From the NCBI GenBank assembly GCA_012744475.1, contig JAAYBV010000055.1, forward strand, positions 122,650 through 186,649: 64,000 nt of DNA, written 5' to 3'. A program made the translations under genes and the position numbers. The notes under the pieces are model-generated. The model was not told where the DNA came from. It did no database searches and worked only from the letters and a program-made list of their open reading frames with translations. Below are positions 1-9,933 of the stretch, one piece after another. The first letter of the stretch is position 1; each line of letters begins with the position of its first letter. Source of the stretch: Phycisphaerae bacterium (lineage in GTDB: Bacteria; Planctomycetota; Phycisphaerae; Sedimentisphaerales; Anaerobacaceae).

Positions 1-203
1 CCGCCGGAAGAAACTGGTCGCTCCACGCGAAGGTTGCCCGCGAGCAGACCCCTCTTCCCGGCCATATCAGCCCTCGGAAGCCCGGTTCAATTTCATGAAA
101 ACTGTTTTTCTTATCAGAATTTTGCCTTGGCGTCAATGGATTTCGCTCGTAGGGTGAATATTTGTGTGCTGCGCCGGACGTCCTGGTACAAGAGACCGAA
201 TCT

Positions 204-746
204 ATGACCGCGAGCAAGACAACATACACAATCTTCAGCACCCGCTGGGGCCATTTCGGTTTGGCCTGCAGCGAGGAGGGGGTCTGTCGGAGCTTCCTTC
301 CCGTGTCAGCGGTGGAGACTGTCCGGAAGGCACTGCTGGCGAGTTTGGGGCCGTCCGCGCCGCACGCGGTCTTCGAAAGGGACCTTGCGCGCGACCTTCA
401 GGACCGAATAGCTGCCTACTTTGAGGGCGAAAACGTCGATTTCCGTACTGATCCGGCGGTTGACCTGACAGATCGCGGCCCTTTCGAGCGTGCGGTCCTG
501 AACGCCTGCCGGCAGATCCCCGCCGGCCAGACGCTGACCTATGCCGCACTCGCCGAGAGGGTCCGCCGACCCCATGCCGCCCGGGCGGTGGGCAATGCCT
601 TGGCCGCCAATCCGATCCCGCTGATCGTGCCGTGCCATCGCGTGATCCGCACCGATGGCGGACTCGGAGGCTTTTCCGCTCCCGGCGGGACCGCCACCAA
701 ACAGCGAATGCTCCGACACGAACAGTCTCTGGCGAATCCCAAGTAA
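204..746 (+). CDS. ogt: Methylated-DNA--protein-cysteine S-methyltransferase (Ogt/MGMT type)
   Basis: Suicide repair protein that moves the alkyl group from O6-alkylguanine in DNA to its own cysteine; cytoplasmic. The active-site motif PCHRV is clear, with the acceptor cysteine at about residue 144 followed by IRTDGG and a Gly-rich segment, as in the family. An N-terminal ribonuclease-like domain precedes the helix-turn-helix region (QTLTYAALAERV). Length is 180 aa from the ATG at 204, normal for stand-alone Ogt; there is no Ada regulatory domain. The frame is open back to a TTG at 162, but the ATG is preferred because it starts just before the conserved N-terminus. It is a single gene with no evident operon partner. 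Function is confident; choice of start is moderate. Confidence 0.93.
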   Translation: MTASKTTYTIFSTRWGHFGLACSEEGVCRSFLPVSAVETVRKALLASLGPSAPHAVFERDLARDLQDRIAAYFEGENVDFRTDPAVDLTDRGPFERAVLNACRQIPAGQTLTYAALAERVRRPHAARAVGNALAANPIPLIVPCHRVIRTDGGLGGFSAPGGTATKQRMLRHEQSLANPK

Positions 747-1032
747 TTCCCATCGCAGCACTTACAGATACCCCCCCCTGCGGAGACCCAACCTTCGACA
801 CGCCAGTGCGTTGCAGTGATCGATCCATTCGTGGTAATCGCGAGCCGACGCACTGGGTACATTGGCCGCCAGACTCGAAGATCCGGCCCGTCTGTCAAGC
901 CGAGATGCTGCCGGGGTTGACTGGAGCGGTCGTGTTGCGTCTTTCGTGGTGGCCGCTGCGGTTCTGCGTCGATAAGATGAGGAGGGCTTTGTGACCGTTG
1001 TTGCCGAGAAGACACGAAAGGGAGGAACCATC

Positions 1033-2814
1033 ATGAGGACTCGCACGATCGTGTGGCTGACTCTGGTATTAGTGGGCGGCTTGGCATCGTGGGCGTGCGC
1101 GCAGCCGTCCGACGACATTCGTGCGCTTCGACTGGCCGACTGGGAACCGCGCTCGATGCTGAAAACGAGACAGAGCGTGGTCGAAAAGCCGGCGCACCCC
1201 GTCATCGACGTGCACAACCACCTGGGCGGCGGCGCCGATCGCCTGACGCCCGACCGAGTCGGGCAGTATCTGGCCGAGATGGATGCCGCCGGTGTACGCA
1301 CGGTCGTCAATCTCGACGGCCAGTGGGGCCAGCGACTGGCCGAGACGCTGGAGGCTCTGGACGAAGCGCATCCCGGCCGGTTCCTGACGTTCGCCCTGCT
1401 GGACTTCCGCGGCATTGACGACGAGGACTGGGGCCGGCGCGAAGCCGGGCGATTGGAAGAGAGTTTTCGGGCCGGGGCCAAGGGACTGAAGATCCACAAG
1501 TCCCTCGGTCTGTCCTATCGCTACAAGGACGGCAAGCTCGTGCCCGTCGACGATCCGAAGCTGGACCCGGTCTGGGAGATGTGCGCCAAGTATCGCCGGC
1601 CGGTGATGATTCACACCTCCGACCCGGCGGCCTTCTTCACGCCGCTGGACCGTTTCAACGAGCGATGGCACGAGCTGAACGCCCATCCGAACTGGCTGTT
1701 CCACGGCGAGCGGTTCCCTTCGCGCGACGAACTGCTGGAGCAGCGCAACCGGGCTATTGCCAAACACCCGAACACAACGTTCCTCTGCGCCCACTTCGGC
1801 AACAATCCCGAGGACGTAGCGACCGTCGGAACGTGGCTGGACCGCTATCCGAACATGTACATCGACATCGACGCGAGGATCTCGGAGCTGGGCCGGCAGC
1901 CTTACACGACGCGCAGGTTCCTTCTGAAGTATCAGGATCGCATCATGTTCGGCACCGACACCACTCCCGATCGTGATGCCTATCGGATGTACTACCGGTT
2001 TCTGGAAACCGACGACGAGTACTTCGACTGTGCCGGCGGGCACCACCGACAGGGTTTCTGGATGATCTACGGCGTGTTCCTGCCCGACGAGGTGTTACAG
2101 AAACTCTACCACGGGAACGCCGAACGGCTCCTTTTCGGTCTCAGCAGCGATGTGCAGGAACCCCGGGCCAAGGTACTGCGCGTACCGCAGACAGACGATT
2201 TCGCCGTCACAGGCCGCGGCGACGCGCCCGCTTGGGAGAAAGCCGCGTGGGAACCGCTCCAAAGGCGCACCGCCAGCGGTCACCCCTACGAGACGCGTGT
2301 CAAAATGCTCTACTCGCGGACCGGACTCTACGTACTCATGGAGGCCGAGGACCGCACGATCACAGCGACGATGAACGAGGATTTCCTCGACCTGTGGCAC
2401 GAAGACGTGTTGGAGTTCTTCCTTTGGCCCGACCAGCAGTATCCAGTCTACTTCGAGTACGAAATTTCTCCGCTCGGGGTCGAGCTGCCGATCCTCATTC
2501 CCAACGTCGACGGTGAGTTCCTCGGCTGGCGGCCCTGGCATTACGAGGATGGACGCAAGACGCGGAAGGCCACGACCGTCGCGGGCGGTCCCAAACAATC
2601 GGGCGCCCGCGTGACCGGCTGGAAGGCCGAGGTGTTCGTTCCGTATGAGCTGCTCAAGCCACTGCAAAGCGTTCCGCCACAGCCGGGGATGCGATGGCGA
2701 GCCAATTTCTATCGCATGGACTATGACGACGGCAGAACTACAAGCTGGGATTGGGCGAGGGTCGGTCCCAACTTTCACGATTTCAACAGGTTCGGCACGC
2801 TTGTCTTTGAGTAG
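1033..2814 (+). CDS. Exported amidohydrolase (metal-dependent, TIM barrel) with C-terminal CBM9/DOMON-like domain
   Basis: A 593-residue protein. Residues 1-23 form a signal peptide ending near ACAQ. Residues about 50-375 match amidohydrolase-2 family proteins, with the metal-binding HNH (about residues 61-63), a later AHFGN segment and GTDTTPD carrying the barrel-end aspartate. Residues about 390-593 look like a family-9 carbohydrate-binding or DOMON-type beta sandwich (WHEDVLEFFLWPD and later strands). The start is fixed by a GGGAGG ribosome site ahead of 1033; upstream in-frame codons lack one. It is followed after 13 bp by a pseudopilin gene, so the two are probably co-transcribed. The substrate cannot be told; an exported hydrolase acting on a glycan- or polymer-linked compound is an inference. 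Confidence 0.8.
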   Translation: MRTRTIVWLTLVLVGGLASWACAQPSDDIRALRLADWEPRSMLKTRQSVVEKPAHPVIDVHNHLGGGADRLTPDRVGQYLAEMDAAGVRTVVNLDGQWGQRLAETLEALDEAHPGRFLTFALLDFRGIDDEDWGRREAGRLEESFRAGAKGLKIHKSLGLSYRYKDGKLVPVDDPKLDPVWEMCAKYRRPVMIHTSDPAAFFTPLDRFNERWHELNAHPNWLFHGERFPSRDELLEQRNRAIAKHPNTTFLCAHFGNNPEDVATVGTWLDRYPNMYIDIDARISELGRQPYTTRRFLLKYQDRIMFGTDTTPDRDAYRMYYRFLETDDEYFDCAGGHHRQGFWMIYGVFLPDEVLQKLYHGNAERLLFGLSSDVQEPRAKVLRVPQTDDFAVTGRGDAPAWEKAAWEPLQRRTASGHPYETRVKMLYSRTGLYVLMEAEDRTITATMNEDFLDLWHEDVLEFFLWPDQQYPVYFEYEISPLGVELPILIPNVDGEFLGWRPWHYEDGRKTRKATTVAGGPKQSGARVTGWKAEVFVPYELLKPLQSVPPQPGMRWRANFYRMDYDDGRTTSWDWARVGPNFHDFNRFGTLVFE

Positions 2815-2827
2815 TGAGGTCGCTGCC

Positions 2828-3682
2828 ATGCTTGATACAGGCAGATCCGGTCCGGAAGCGGTGCAGAGGAGGGCCTTCACACTCATCGAGCTGCTGGTCG
2901 TCATTGCCGTCATCGCTCTGCTGATGGGCATCCTCATGCCGGCTCTGAGCAAGGCGAGGAAGCTGGCGCGATCGGCCGTCTGCAAGGCCCATCTGCGTCA
3001 GTGGGGAACGATCTTCTTCATGTACACGACCGACAACAACGACAGATTCTGGACGGAGCACAACGTGTGGCAGACGGGCGTGCCCCAGGGCGGCTGGATG
3101 CCTTACCTCAGCCGGCTCTACGGCGACGTCGACGAGTTCCGGCTTTGCCCCTCGGCCACCAGGCTCAACGGTCCCGTCGGCGGGATAGGCACCACCTTCG
3201 CCCGGTGGGGACCCGGGCCGATCATGGAGGCGCATCAGTTCGGCCCCGACACCGACAAGAACTACGGCAGCTACGGCATCAATCTCTGGATCAATTCGGT
3301 CGATCCGCCGTCGACGGAAGGATGGCGCGGCCGGCCCCAGTGCCAGTGGAAGACCTTGCAGGGCAAGTACGCGGCGGACATCCCGATGGTCAGTGACTGC
3401 ACCTGGTTCGGCACGAACCCGATCAGCCTGATCGACCGGTCCTGGCCCAACAGCGGCGATCCCGCCCCTTCCGAAGACTGGTGGGAGCAGAAAGACCCCA
3501 TCGAGCCGGGCGACTGGAACTGGGACATGGCACGGGTCACGATCAACCGGCACGAACGGGGCATCAACGCGACGCTGATGGACGGCTCGACGCGAAAGGT
3601 GATCCTGACGGACCTCTGGAGCCTCAAGTGGCACCGGGAGTTTCGACCACTCTACGACGTTGACATTCCCTGGCTCCGTTAG
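2828..3682 (+). CDS. Pseudopilin-like protein with prepilin N-terminus and H-X9-DG C-terminal motif
   Basis: 284 aa. The N-terminus carries a prepilin cleavage motif RRA|FTLIE (cut after A16, Glu at +5), followed by a hydrophobic helix and a charged helix (SKARKLARSAVCKAHLRQ), the type II secretion/type IV pilin fold. Near the C-terminus HERGINATLMDG fits the H-X9-DG motif of a family expanded in planctomycetes. The frame is open upstream, but translation should begin at 2828, 13 bp after the amidohydrolase stop. Such proteins are probably processed by prepilin peptidase and held at the envelope; their individual roles are unknown. Two relatives lie at 28023 and 42782. Confidence 0.85.
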   Translation: MLDTGRSGPEAVQRRAFTLIELLVVIAVIALLMGILMPALSKARKLARSAVCKAHLRQWGTIFFMYTTDNNDRFWTEHNVWQTGVPQGGWMPYLSRLYGDVDEFRLCPSATRLNGPVGGIGTTFARWGPGPIMEAHQFGPDTDKNYGSYGINLWINSVDPPSTEGWRGRPQCQWKTLQGKYAADIPMVSDCTWFGTNPISLIDRSWPNSGDPAPSEDWWEQKDPIEPGDWNWDMARVTINRHERGINATLMDGSTRKVILTDLWSLKWHREFRPLYDVDIPWLR

Positions 3683-3730
3683 TATCTGCCCTGTAGTGCC
3701 TCCGTTTGTAGTGTGCCCGTCAGGGCATAC

Positions 3731-3760
3731 CGTGGGGGCGAAGCATGCTCCGCCTCTACG
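3731..3760. repeat. Dispersed palindromic element (GGGGCGAAGCATG type)
   Basis: An imperfect palindrome, GGGGGCGAAGCATGCTCCGCC core, in the gap between the convergent genes ending at 3682 and 3782. It shares its core with elements at 8056, 11501, 11964 and 17434. It could form a hairpin in RNA and might serve as a weak bidirectional terminator here, but the family resemblance suggests a mobile or amplified repeat. Confidence 0.6.
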
Positions 3761-3781
3761 GGCTGATGGACATCGGGACCG

Positions 3782-6025
3782 CTACAAACGGCCGGAGATG
3801 CTCAGTTCGAGCGCAGCGTAGCCATCGATCTCGAAATGCTCCACCACGATCTCGACGGTCTTGTCTTCGTTCAGATGCAGCAGGCTGCTGTCGCGCGTCG
3901 GTCCGTGCCACGTCCAGTTGTCGATGATCGTGCGGCCATCGACGGTGACGCGCACCCCGTCGTCGCTGAGTGTCGCGAACTCCCACGCGCCGGCCGCCAG
4001 CGGCATACGTGTGGTGGCGATCATGCCGAAATGATCCCCGCCCAGTTGGGCCGCCGTGACAGCCTCCGAAAGCTCCTGTTCGCCGGGCCCGCCCCACGCG
4101 TAGCTGAACACAAGACGTTTGACCCTTGCAGAGACGGAACTCCCCGCATGGGCGAGCTTCCGCCAGGATGCGATATCCTTGCGCGGGTCCGTATCGTCCG
4201 TCCACTTGAAGAAAGTCACATCCCACACAGCCGAGATGAGCGTGCCGTGAAGCTGCTCCGCGAAGTCGCCTGCTCTGACCTGGATCCGATAGGGATGGAC
4301 GCCGGGTTTGGCTGCCGAGACGGTGTATGTGCCGGGCTGGTCCGGGTCTTGGGGCCAAGACAGCTCTCCCTGCACGTCGTACCCCTCCACCGTGATTTGT
4401 GCGGCGCGCGGCACCTTGTGCAGGCTGTATCGGACGGAGTCCCCGTCGTCTCGAACCACGCGAATCAGCGGCGATTCGTGATCCCACGGCCCCCACGGTG
4501 TCATGATGATGTTGTGCCGGCCGCACAGATGCCGGCGGGCTCCCACCGGGCGCGTCACGCCCCGTACAGGATACTCGGGCTTCGTCACCGGCCCAACCTC
4601 CGCGTCGAAGGCATCTTGTATGGTGACAGTCTCGTCCTTTCGCATCTGTTCTTTGACGTCCGTAAACACGTCCCGGCCGAGCGTCACCTGGCTCGATCCG
4701 CGGAAGTGGTACGCCAGTGCATCGCCCGTGAACGTGTTCCGGACAATCCGGTTGTCCCTGGATTCCGTTCCATTGGCTCTCGCCCACGGCGTGTTCACCA
4801 GGTCGCCGGGGTCCGACCACCACAGGTGCACGCCGCACTGATTGTTTGCGAAGGCGTTCTCGACGATCCGATTGGCCCTGCCATGTTCGATGTTCACGCC
4901 GCCTCGCTCCAGCCCATATGCCATCTGGCCGTTGCCTTCGATGTTGTTCCTCGCGATCAGGGTGTCCTGCGAATAGCCACCCCAGATCCCACATATGGCG
5001 TTCTCGACAAGGCGGTTGCCATAGAAGATGTTGCCGAAGGAGAAGGTCATCTCGATCCCGTGCGCGGGAGCATAGGAGAAATCGTTCCCGATGAGCAGGT
5101 TTCCGTTGTTGCCGCGCCGTTTGTGCCAACCCACTGGATGGTTCCCGGTCTGGCCCAGCGCTTCACGTCCTGCGAAGCCGAAGAACCCGTCGCCGCTGTG
5201 CGTGGCCGAGTTCTCGGCGACGGTGTTTTTGTTGTTCTGCTCGAACAGGAGGATGCCGGCGGAATCCTGGCCGCGATTGTATACCCCGTGGCTGTATCCG
5301 CGCACGCAGAAGTCGCAGGCGTTGCGGCTGATCACGTTGCGGCTGCATCGCCACATCGCGATGCCCCAGCCGGAATTGAAGGAGAAATCGTTGTCGTAGA
5401 CCTCCGAGTCGTCCACACGGTCCAGGCAGAGGGCGTTCTGCCCGTGTCGGACCGTGCAGCAGCGCACCGTGACGTGATTCGCGTCCTCTACATAGATCGC
5501 GGCGCCGTAGCGTCTCAGCCATTCGTTGTCGTCGTTGTCGTGCGGATAGAGCCAGTCGCTGCTGTCCTCAGCGACCGGGGTCGATCTCAGGTACGCACGC
5601 CGATTGTCGGAGGCGTCGATTCCTCCCAGCGTCAGTCCATCGGCGCCGGTGGCCCAGAGCGCTGTCCAGAAACCGCTGATCCTGGCACCGCGTATGGCGA
5701 CATGGGTCTGCCCTTCGATGCGAATACCGTAGCCGGCGTATTCATTGGGCCTGCGATCTGGCGGTGAGCCACAGAGAACGGAACCCTCCGCAAACTCGAT
5801 TTCGATGCGGGAGGCGATGACGTGAATCACACCATTGTTGTTCTTGTCCTCGATCACCGTGCCGGGCGGGATGACGATGCGGCAGGATTGGGACACAGAC
5901 ACATCATCCGATGTCACTTGCAGCTCGGGCGACTGCTGCACGCTCATCACAGGAACGGCCGCGAACAAGACCATGCCCACGACCAGAACGCGACACTTGC
6001 GGAGAATCGTCAGTGAAGGCTTCAT
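3782..6025 (-). CDS. Secreted right-handed parallel beta-helix protein with C-terminal PA14-like domain
   Basis: 747 aa with a signal peptide (hydrophobic residues 11-27). Residues about 85-470 show the short repeats of a NosD/pectate-lyase-like parallel beta helix (repeated NR-I-V-N-F units such as GNDFSYAPAHGIEMTF and ENAFANNQCGVHLW). After a linker, the last ~150 residues look like a PA14 domain (FATLSDDGVRVTVDGRTIIDNW), a glycan-binding module. Either a polysaccharide lyase/epimerase or a non-catalytic binder is possible; I see no diagnostic catalytic set. It is the last gene of a minus-strand cluster, 13 bp after a DUF2961 gene, which supports a role in extracellular polysaccharide use. 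Confidence 0.8.
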   Translation of the reverse strand: MKPSLTILRKCRVLVVGMVLFAAVPVMSVQQSPELQVTSDDVSVSQSCRIVIPPGTVIEDKNNNGVIHVIASRIEIEFAEGSVLCGSPPDRRPNEYAGYGIRIEGQTHVAIRGARISGFWTALWATGADGLTLGGIDASDNRRAYLRSTPVAEDSSDWLYPHDNDDNEWLRRYGAAIYVEDANHVTVRCCTVRHGQNALCLDRVDDSEVYDNDFSFNSGWGIAMWRCSRNVISRNACDFCVRGYSHGVYNRGQDSAGILLFEQNNKNTVAENSATHSGDGFFGFAGREALGQTGNHPVGWHKRRGNNGNLLIGNDFSYAPAHGIEMTFSFGNIFYGNRLVENAICGIWGGYSQDTLIARNNIEGNGQMAYGLERGGVNIEHGRANRIVENAFANNQCGVHLWWSDPGDLVNTPWARANGTESRDNRIVRNTFTGDALAYHFRGSSQVTLGRDVFTDVKEQMRKDETVTIQDAFDAEVGPVTKPEYPVRGVTRPVGARRHLCGRHNIIMTPWGPWDHESPLIRVVRDDGDSVRYSLHKVPRAAQITVEGYDVQGELSWPQDPDQPGTYTVSAAKPGVHPYRIQVRAGDFAEQLHGTLISAVWDVTFFKWTDDTDPRKDIASWRKLAHAGSSVSARVKRLVFSYAWGGPGEQELSEAVTAAQLGGDHFGMIATTRMPLAAGAWEFATLSDDGVRVTVDGRTIIDNWTWHGPTRDSSLLHLNEDKTVEIVVEHFEIDGYAALELSISGRL

Positions 6026-6038
6026 GAATGCTCTCTCG

Positions 6039-8114
6039 TCACTGCCGGATGAGGAAGATGTAGTCCAAGCCGAACAGACTCTTCGCCGAGGCCTTCGGAT
6101 TCGGCTCCAGCGCTTCGACCTCCAGCGTGTTGAGCCCTTCTCCGAGATCGAACCCGCCGAGCTTGGGGTGCAACCAGTAGAGTTCGGGCCGGTAGCAGTC
6201 GATGTCCTGATCCACGGCGACGCCGTTGATCGAAAGTCTGTGCCTGCCGTGGTCCGGCGACATGCAGAGGTTCAACTCGATCGAACAGCGTCCGGCCTGC
6301 AGCACGGGGAAATGGACCTTCAGCCGCTCGCCCGGCCTGGCGTCATGCCAGACGAGATGCTCAGCGCGGGAGCAATTGGCCAGGCGCTCCTTCTGTGCCC
6401 TCCCGCCGGAGGTCTCGAAGGCGAGCAATTCGCCTTCGAACGGATCGAGCATGTTCTCACGAATACCGAGGTTCACAGGCGCGAGCGTCCGGCGGTCGAC
6501 CGCCACCGGCCCCGGCGCGCCCGGCTTGGCATACCAGTAAACGACGTGCGCCCACGTCGGCTTGCAGGGCATCCAGTGCCAGATCTCCTGATCGAACCGA
6601 ACCGAGCTGCGGTATGGCAGCGCGTCGAGCACATACCAGCGATTCAGGCTGATGTGGCCGCCGCTGGCCGGGCCGTCGACGCGCGTCTGGGCATGATACG
6701 GACGCGTGAAGGGCCCGTTGTAGCCGTACGCAAACCCGTAGTCGTCCTCGGTCCCGGTCCCGAACGTGCTGGGAAAGGACTCTCCGTCGATGAAGACCTT
6801 CTGATCGCCTTCACCCCACCAGATGAGCACGTCGTTGGCCAGTTCGTACACCGAGCCGACCACCTTTCCCTCTCCCGCTGTGTTCAGCAGATTCGTATCG
6901 AAAGGCGGCCAAGTCTGTCGGCTGAGCGTTCCCCACTGGGCGCGAAGATGATAGCTGCGGTCCGTGAACGTGTGCGCTCCAACGTGCAGATTGATCTCGA
7001 CGGTGTAAGGGATCGCGCCGGCGTTGGTCAGACTCAGACTCATCGACTTGCGGAACGGCATCAACAGCCGGCTGGTCATCCATCCGCTTTCATCGACGGT
7101 GAAGAACAGGTTCTCGTACGGATTCACGCCGGGACCGGAGCCGAAGAAGTCACCGAGCGGAGTGGCGATGGCGGCTTCGCCGTCGAAAGCCACTTCGAGG
7201 ATCAGAAAGCGATATGCGTTGTGGACCCGCTGCGGGTCGTCCCATATAAGGCTCTCCTTGGCATCGAGCACGCGAGCGGACCAACTGTACACGGCCTTCT
7301 CACCACGCACGTCGGGCAGGCGGCACGTCTGGCCGGCAGGAACTGTCAGACGCCGGCTGATCCATTCCGATCCCGGCGGCGCTGGCGCGGGTTCAGGCCG
7401 GCACAGCGCCCGGGCGACCCGCGTCTGCACATCTTCCCACGAACCGGCCTTCTGCGAATCGAACGTCTCCACCACGGTGCCTTCCGGATACGTTCGATAG
7501 CCGATCTCATAGTAGAGTCGCAGCGGCTTATCCTTCTCCTCGACGGTGATCTTGAGCGAAGAGGCGTAGGGAATCGGGTAGTACAGATTGCCGCCCGTTC
7601 CGCTGACGTACGAGAAATCCGGCCCGAACGGCCCAGTCGTTCCGTCGAACAGTGCGGCCAGCGGAACCTCAATGCCCGGTTGCATCTGGCCGTCAAAGTA
7701 GAACCTCGTGACATTCTCGCTCGTGGGATTGGCGGACCAGAATCGGGTGATCGCGCCGGGGCCCGTCAGGTCCGCCAGCACGTGCTCCTTGCGGCCGTCG
7801 TTCGTTTCTGTGCGGACGTACTGGCCCACATCGTAGTTGTCGAACCAGGCGACGCCCCCTTCATGGCTCTTGCGATCGTAGCTGCTGGCCATAGCCTGCT
7901 TGAAGAACGGCTCGGGCCGCCGGGCCAGATCCTCAAAGTTCACCATTTCCTCCAGCAGAGTCCCGACACTGATCCCGTCGGCGGCCGCGACGCTTCCCGT
8001 CACCAGCAGGACGATTCCTGCAAGCGCCTGCAGTGCGCCCGTCACGGCGTATGGCAAGGGCGAAGCATGCTTCGCCCCTATGCTACGAAGTGCGCCCGTC
8101 TGATTCGTCGTCAC
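6039..8114 (-). CDS. Secreted DUF2961 family protein (long form)
   Basis: 691 aa. DUF2961 proteins are jelly-roll proteins common in Bacteroidota and planctomycetes; some have been shown to be glycoside hydrolases, notably fructofuranosidase-like enzymes acting on bacterial glycans. The signature pattern is present (GPGAITRFW, GEGDQKVFIDGE, FGTGTEDDYGFAYG). It starts at a GTG at 8114 behind GGAGGAGC, which lies in the end of the upstream DUF2961 gene only 2 bp away, so the pair is translationally coupled. The signal sequence is odd: about 25 residues precede the hydrophobic stretch, partly encoded by a palindromic repeat (8056-8079) that adds GAKHASPL. A later start would avoid this but has no better ribosome site. 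Confidence 0.85.
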   Translation of the reverse strand: MTTNQTGALRSIGAKHASPLPYAVTGALQALAGIVLLVTGSVAAADGISVGTLLEEMVNFEDLARRPEPFFKQAMASSYDRKSHEGGVAWFDNYDVGQYVRTETNDGRKEHVLADLTGPGAITRFWSANPTSENVTRFYFDGQMQPGIEVPLAALFDGTTGPFGPDFSYVSGTGGNLYYPIPYASSLKITVEEKDKPLRLYYEIGYRTYPEGTVVETFDSQKAGSWEDVQTRVARALCRPEPAPAPPGSEWISRRLTVPAGQTCRLPDVRGEKAVYSWSARVLDAKESLIWDDPQRVHNAYRFLILEVAFDGEAAIATPLGDFFGSGPGVNPYENLFFTVDESGWMTSRLLMPFRKSMSLSLTNAGAIPYTVEINLHVGAHTFTDRSYHLRAQWGTLSRQTWPPFDTNLLNTAGEGKVVGSVYELANDVLIWWGEGDQKVFIDGESFPSTFGTGTEDDYGFAYGYNGPFTRPYHAQTRVDGPASGGHISLNRWYVLDALPYRSSVRFDQEIWHWMPCKPTWAHVVYWYAKPGAPGPVAVDRRTLAPVNLGIRENMLDPFEGELLAFETSGGRAQKERLANCSRAEHLVWHDARPGERLKVHFPVLQAGRCSIELNLCMSPDHGRHRLSINGVAVDQDIDCYRPELYWLHPKLGGFDLGEGLNTLEVEALEPNPKASAKSLFGLDYIFLIRQ
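8056..8079. repeat. Palindromic element inside the start of a DUF2961 gene
   Basis: GGGCGAAGCATGCTTCGCCC at 8058-8077 is a perfect 20-bp palindrome lying in the signal-peptide coding region of the 6039-8114 gene. It keeps the reading frame and encodes GAKHASPL. The closely related copy at 11501-11527 is read in the same frame, encoding GANHDSPL. Confidence 0.75.
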
Positions 8115-8116
8115 AC

Positions 8117-9778
8117 TCAGCTCCTCCTATCGGCTGTCCGGCTCCACGTGTCGATGGCGCTTTCCGGCCGCCTTTCTTCTGCGGCAGAAGGCAGGCTGGA
8201 CAAGAGCTTTCTCTTTCGGTCCCACCGCTCGCGGAGTCGGACCGAGTCGACGCCCAGATGGCGGCCCTTCGAGAAGGGATTGCGGCCCACGCATTCGAAT
8301 CGCAACGTGTGTTTGCCCGGCGTCAGCTTGAAGCTGCCGAGGTAGTGGTCTTTGACCTCGATGCTCCGGGCATAGAAATCATAGTCCTCGATCTTCTCTC
8401 CGGCCATGTAGTCTTCCGGCTGGCGGATATTCTTGCCGTCGAGGAAGATCCGGTAAACGCCATACTCCGGGCCGCAGGTCATGCGCAGCATCAGGCCGCG
8501 ATACTGCTCCTGTTCCACGTTGAACTCGACCTCAAGGACAGAATCATCGGACGCCGGGCGGAACAAGACTTGCCCCTGCCCCGTCCAGTCGTAGCCCTTC
8601 TGCAACTCCAGCAGACCGGGTGAGTGCTTCGCCGTCGGCAGCAAGGCCTGGCCCTCGATGACGATGTCGAGGTTGGGCAGAATCCGTTCCGCCAGCGGTG
8701 GCAACTTCGTGAAACGCCGGGGCCGGCCCACCTGATACCAGAAGGCGACCGTGGCGATGTCATCCTCGCGTTCGACGTGGCCCTCTGTCTTGCCGCTCTC
8801 GGTCTCATCGCCGGTGATCCAGCCGGTGTGTTCGATCTCGAAACGCAGCGACTTGCGGAACCGGACCGGGTCGGCGATGTGCCAGCGATACAGACAGTAC
8901 TCGGTACCCAGGTCCTCGTAGTCCGAACTCATGTAGTTGCAGCCATAGTAAGGGAAGGAGGTCTGGTTGAGCCCCCAGGCCATGAGGAAATAGTCCTCGG
9001 TGCCTGTGCCCTGGATGGACGGCCTGGTCTCGCCGTCGATGCAGAACCGGACATCGCCCTCGCCAAACCAGAAGGGACTGCGTGAGCGGACCGACATCAC
9101 GGTCCCAACGTAGTGGCCCTGGCCCTGCACGTCGGCAATGAGGTAGTCCTGGCCCAGCTTCTCGGGAAACGCCTGGTTGTACTGGGCACAGAAGTACGCG
9201 GTCTCAGCTGGCAGGCTGTCCTCTTCGGTGTAGTCGATATGATAGTAGAAACTTCGGACGTTCTTGGCGCCCTCGTTGGTGACCGTGATCAGGCCCCTTT
9301 TGAAGAACGGCATGGCCCAGTAGCAGTTGTAGCCATCGCCGCCCTCGACCTGAACCGGGACCGACTGGATCTCCAGGCGACGGCCGAATCCCGCGCCGAA
9401 GAAGTCGCCGATGGGCGCCTCGACGGCGGGCTCGGCCGCATCGTCCCAGTACATGCGCAGAACGATCTCGTTCGGAGCGGCCGAGCCTCCTGCTTCGAGC
9501 CAGTTCGGACGAGCTTCGTTGAAGGTCAGCCAGATGTGGCGGATGACGCCGGGGCCTTTGATGTCTGCCAGCACTTTTGTTTCGCCCGGCGTAACATACT
9601 TGATCCGGTCGGAGTTGCCCGTGAAGCTCGGATCGGTGGAGGTCACCGCCCGCATCCGCCCCGGCCGGACCTTCATCAGACCGTCAAGGTCCTGGGCGCA
9701 GGTCGTTGGAGCACCCGCCGACAGCGCCAATGAAACCGCAAGCAACACGATCACGTTGACCTTCATTCTTCCCGCCAT
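8117..9778 (-). CDS. Secreted DUF2961 family protein (short form)
   Basis: 553 aa with an N-terminal signal peptide (VIVLLAVSLALSAGAPTTCAQ). It carries the DUF2961 pattern: ADIKGPGVIRHIW, GDFFGAGFGR, GEGDVRFCIDGE, IQGTGTEDYFLMAWG. A C-terminal jelly-roll-like segment (about residues 400-530, VYRIFLDGKNI and GKHTLRFECVG) follows, as also seen in the neighbour. Start at 9778 is set by GGGAGG seven bases upstream. It is the first of a coupled pair with the long DUF2961 gene, and lies 155 bp after an exported TIM-barrel protein on the same strand. A likely exo-acting glycosidase role is inferred from the family. Confidence 0.87.
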   Translation of the reverse strand: MAGRMKVNVIVLLAVSLALSAGAPTTCAQDLDGLMKVRPGRMRAVTSTDPSFTGNSDRIKYVTPGETKVLADIKGPGVIRHIWLTFNEARPNWLEAGGSAAPNEIVLRMYWDDAAEPAVEAPIGDFFGAGFGRRLEIQSVPVQVEGGDGYNCYWAMPFFKRGLITVTNEGAKNVRSFYYHIDYTEEDSLPAETAYFCAQYNQAFPEKLGQDYLIADVQGQGHYVGTVMSVRSRSPFWFGEGDVRFCIDGETRPSIQGTGTEDYFLMAWGLNQTSFPYYGCNYMSSDYEDLGTEYCLYRWHIADPVRFRKSLRFEIEHTGWITGDETESGKTEGHVEREDDIATVAFWYQVGRPRRFTKLPPLAERILPNLDIVIEGQALLPTAKHSPGLLELQKGYDWTGQGQVLFRPASDDSVLEVEFNVEQEQYRGLMLRMTCGPEYGVYRIFLDGKNIRQPEDYMAGEKIEDYDFYARSIEVKDHYLGSFKLTPGKHTLRFECVGRNPFSKGRHLGVDSVRLRERWDRKRKLLSSLPSAAEERRPESAIDTWSRTADRRS

Positions 9779-9933
9779 GAGAGAACCTCCCTTGTCGATT
9801 TTGAGGGTGGCCGCGTCAAGCGCAGCGCTGCTCGTAGTGACGCCGTCAGGCGTTATGCCTTTACGGGCACTCTACAAACCACCATCCCCAAGGCTTCTTT
9901 CCACTGCGCCTTGAGGCTGCCACGCGCCAGATC

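Noticed and set aside
3836..5767. 643-residue plus-strand open frame
   Set aside because: Antisense to the beta-helix gene, which has a signal peptide and recognisable repeats. The plus-strand frame is a by-product of high GC.
5835..8345. 836-residue plus-strand open frame
   Set aside because: Antisense to the first DUF2961 gene and the end of the second; no recognisable domain and very rich in Arg/Val.
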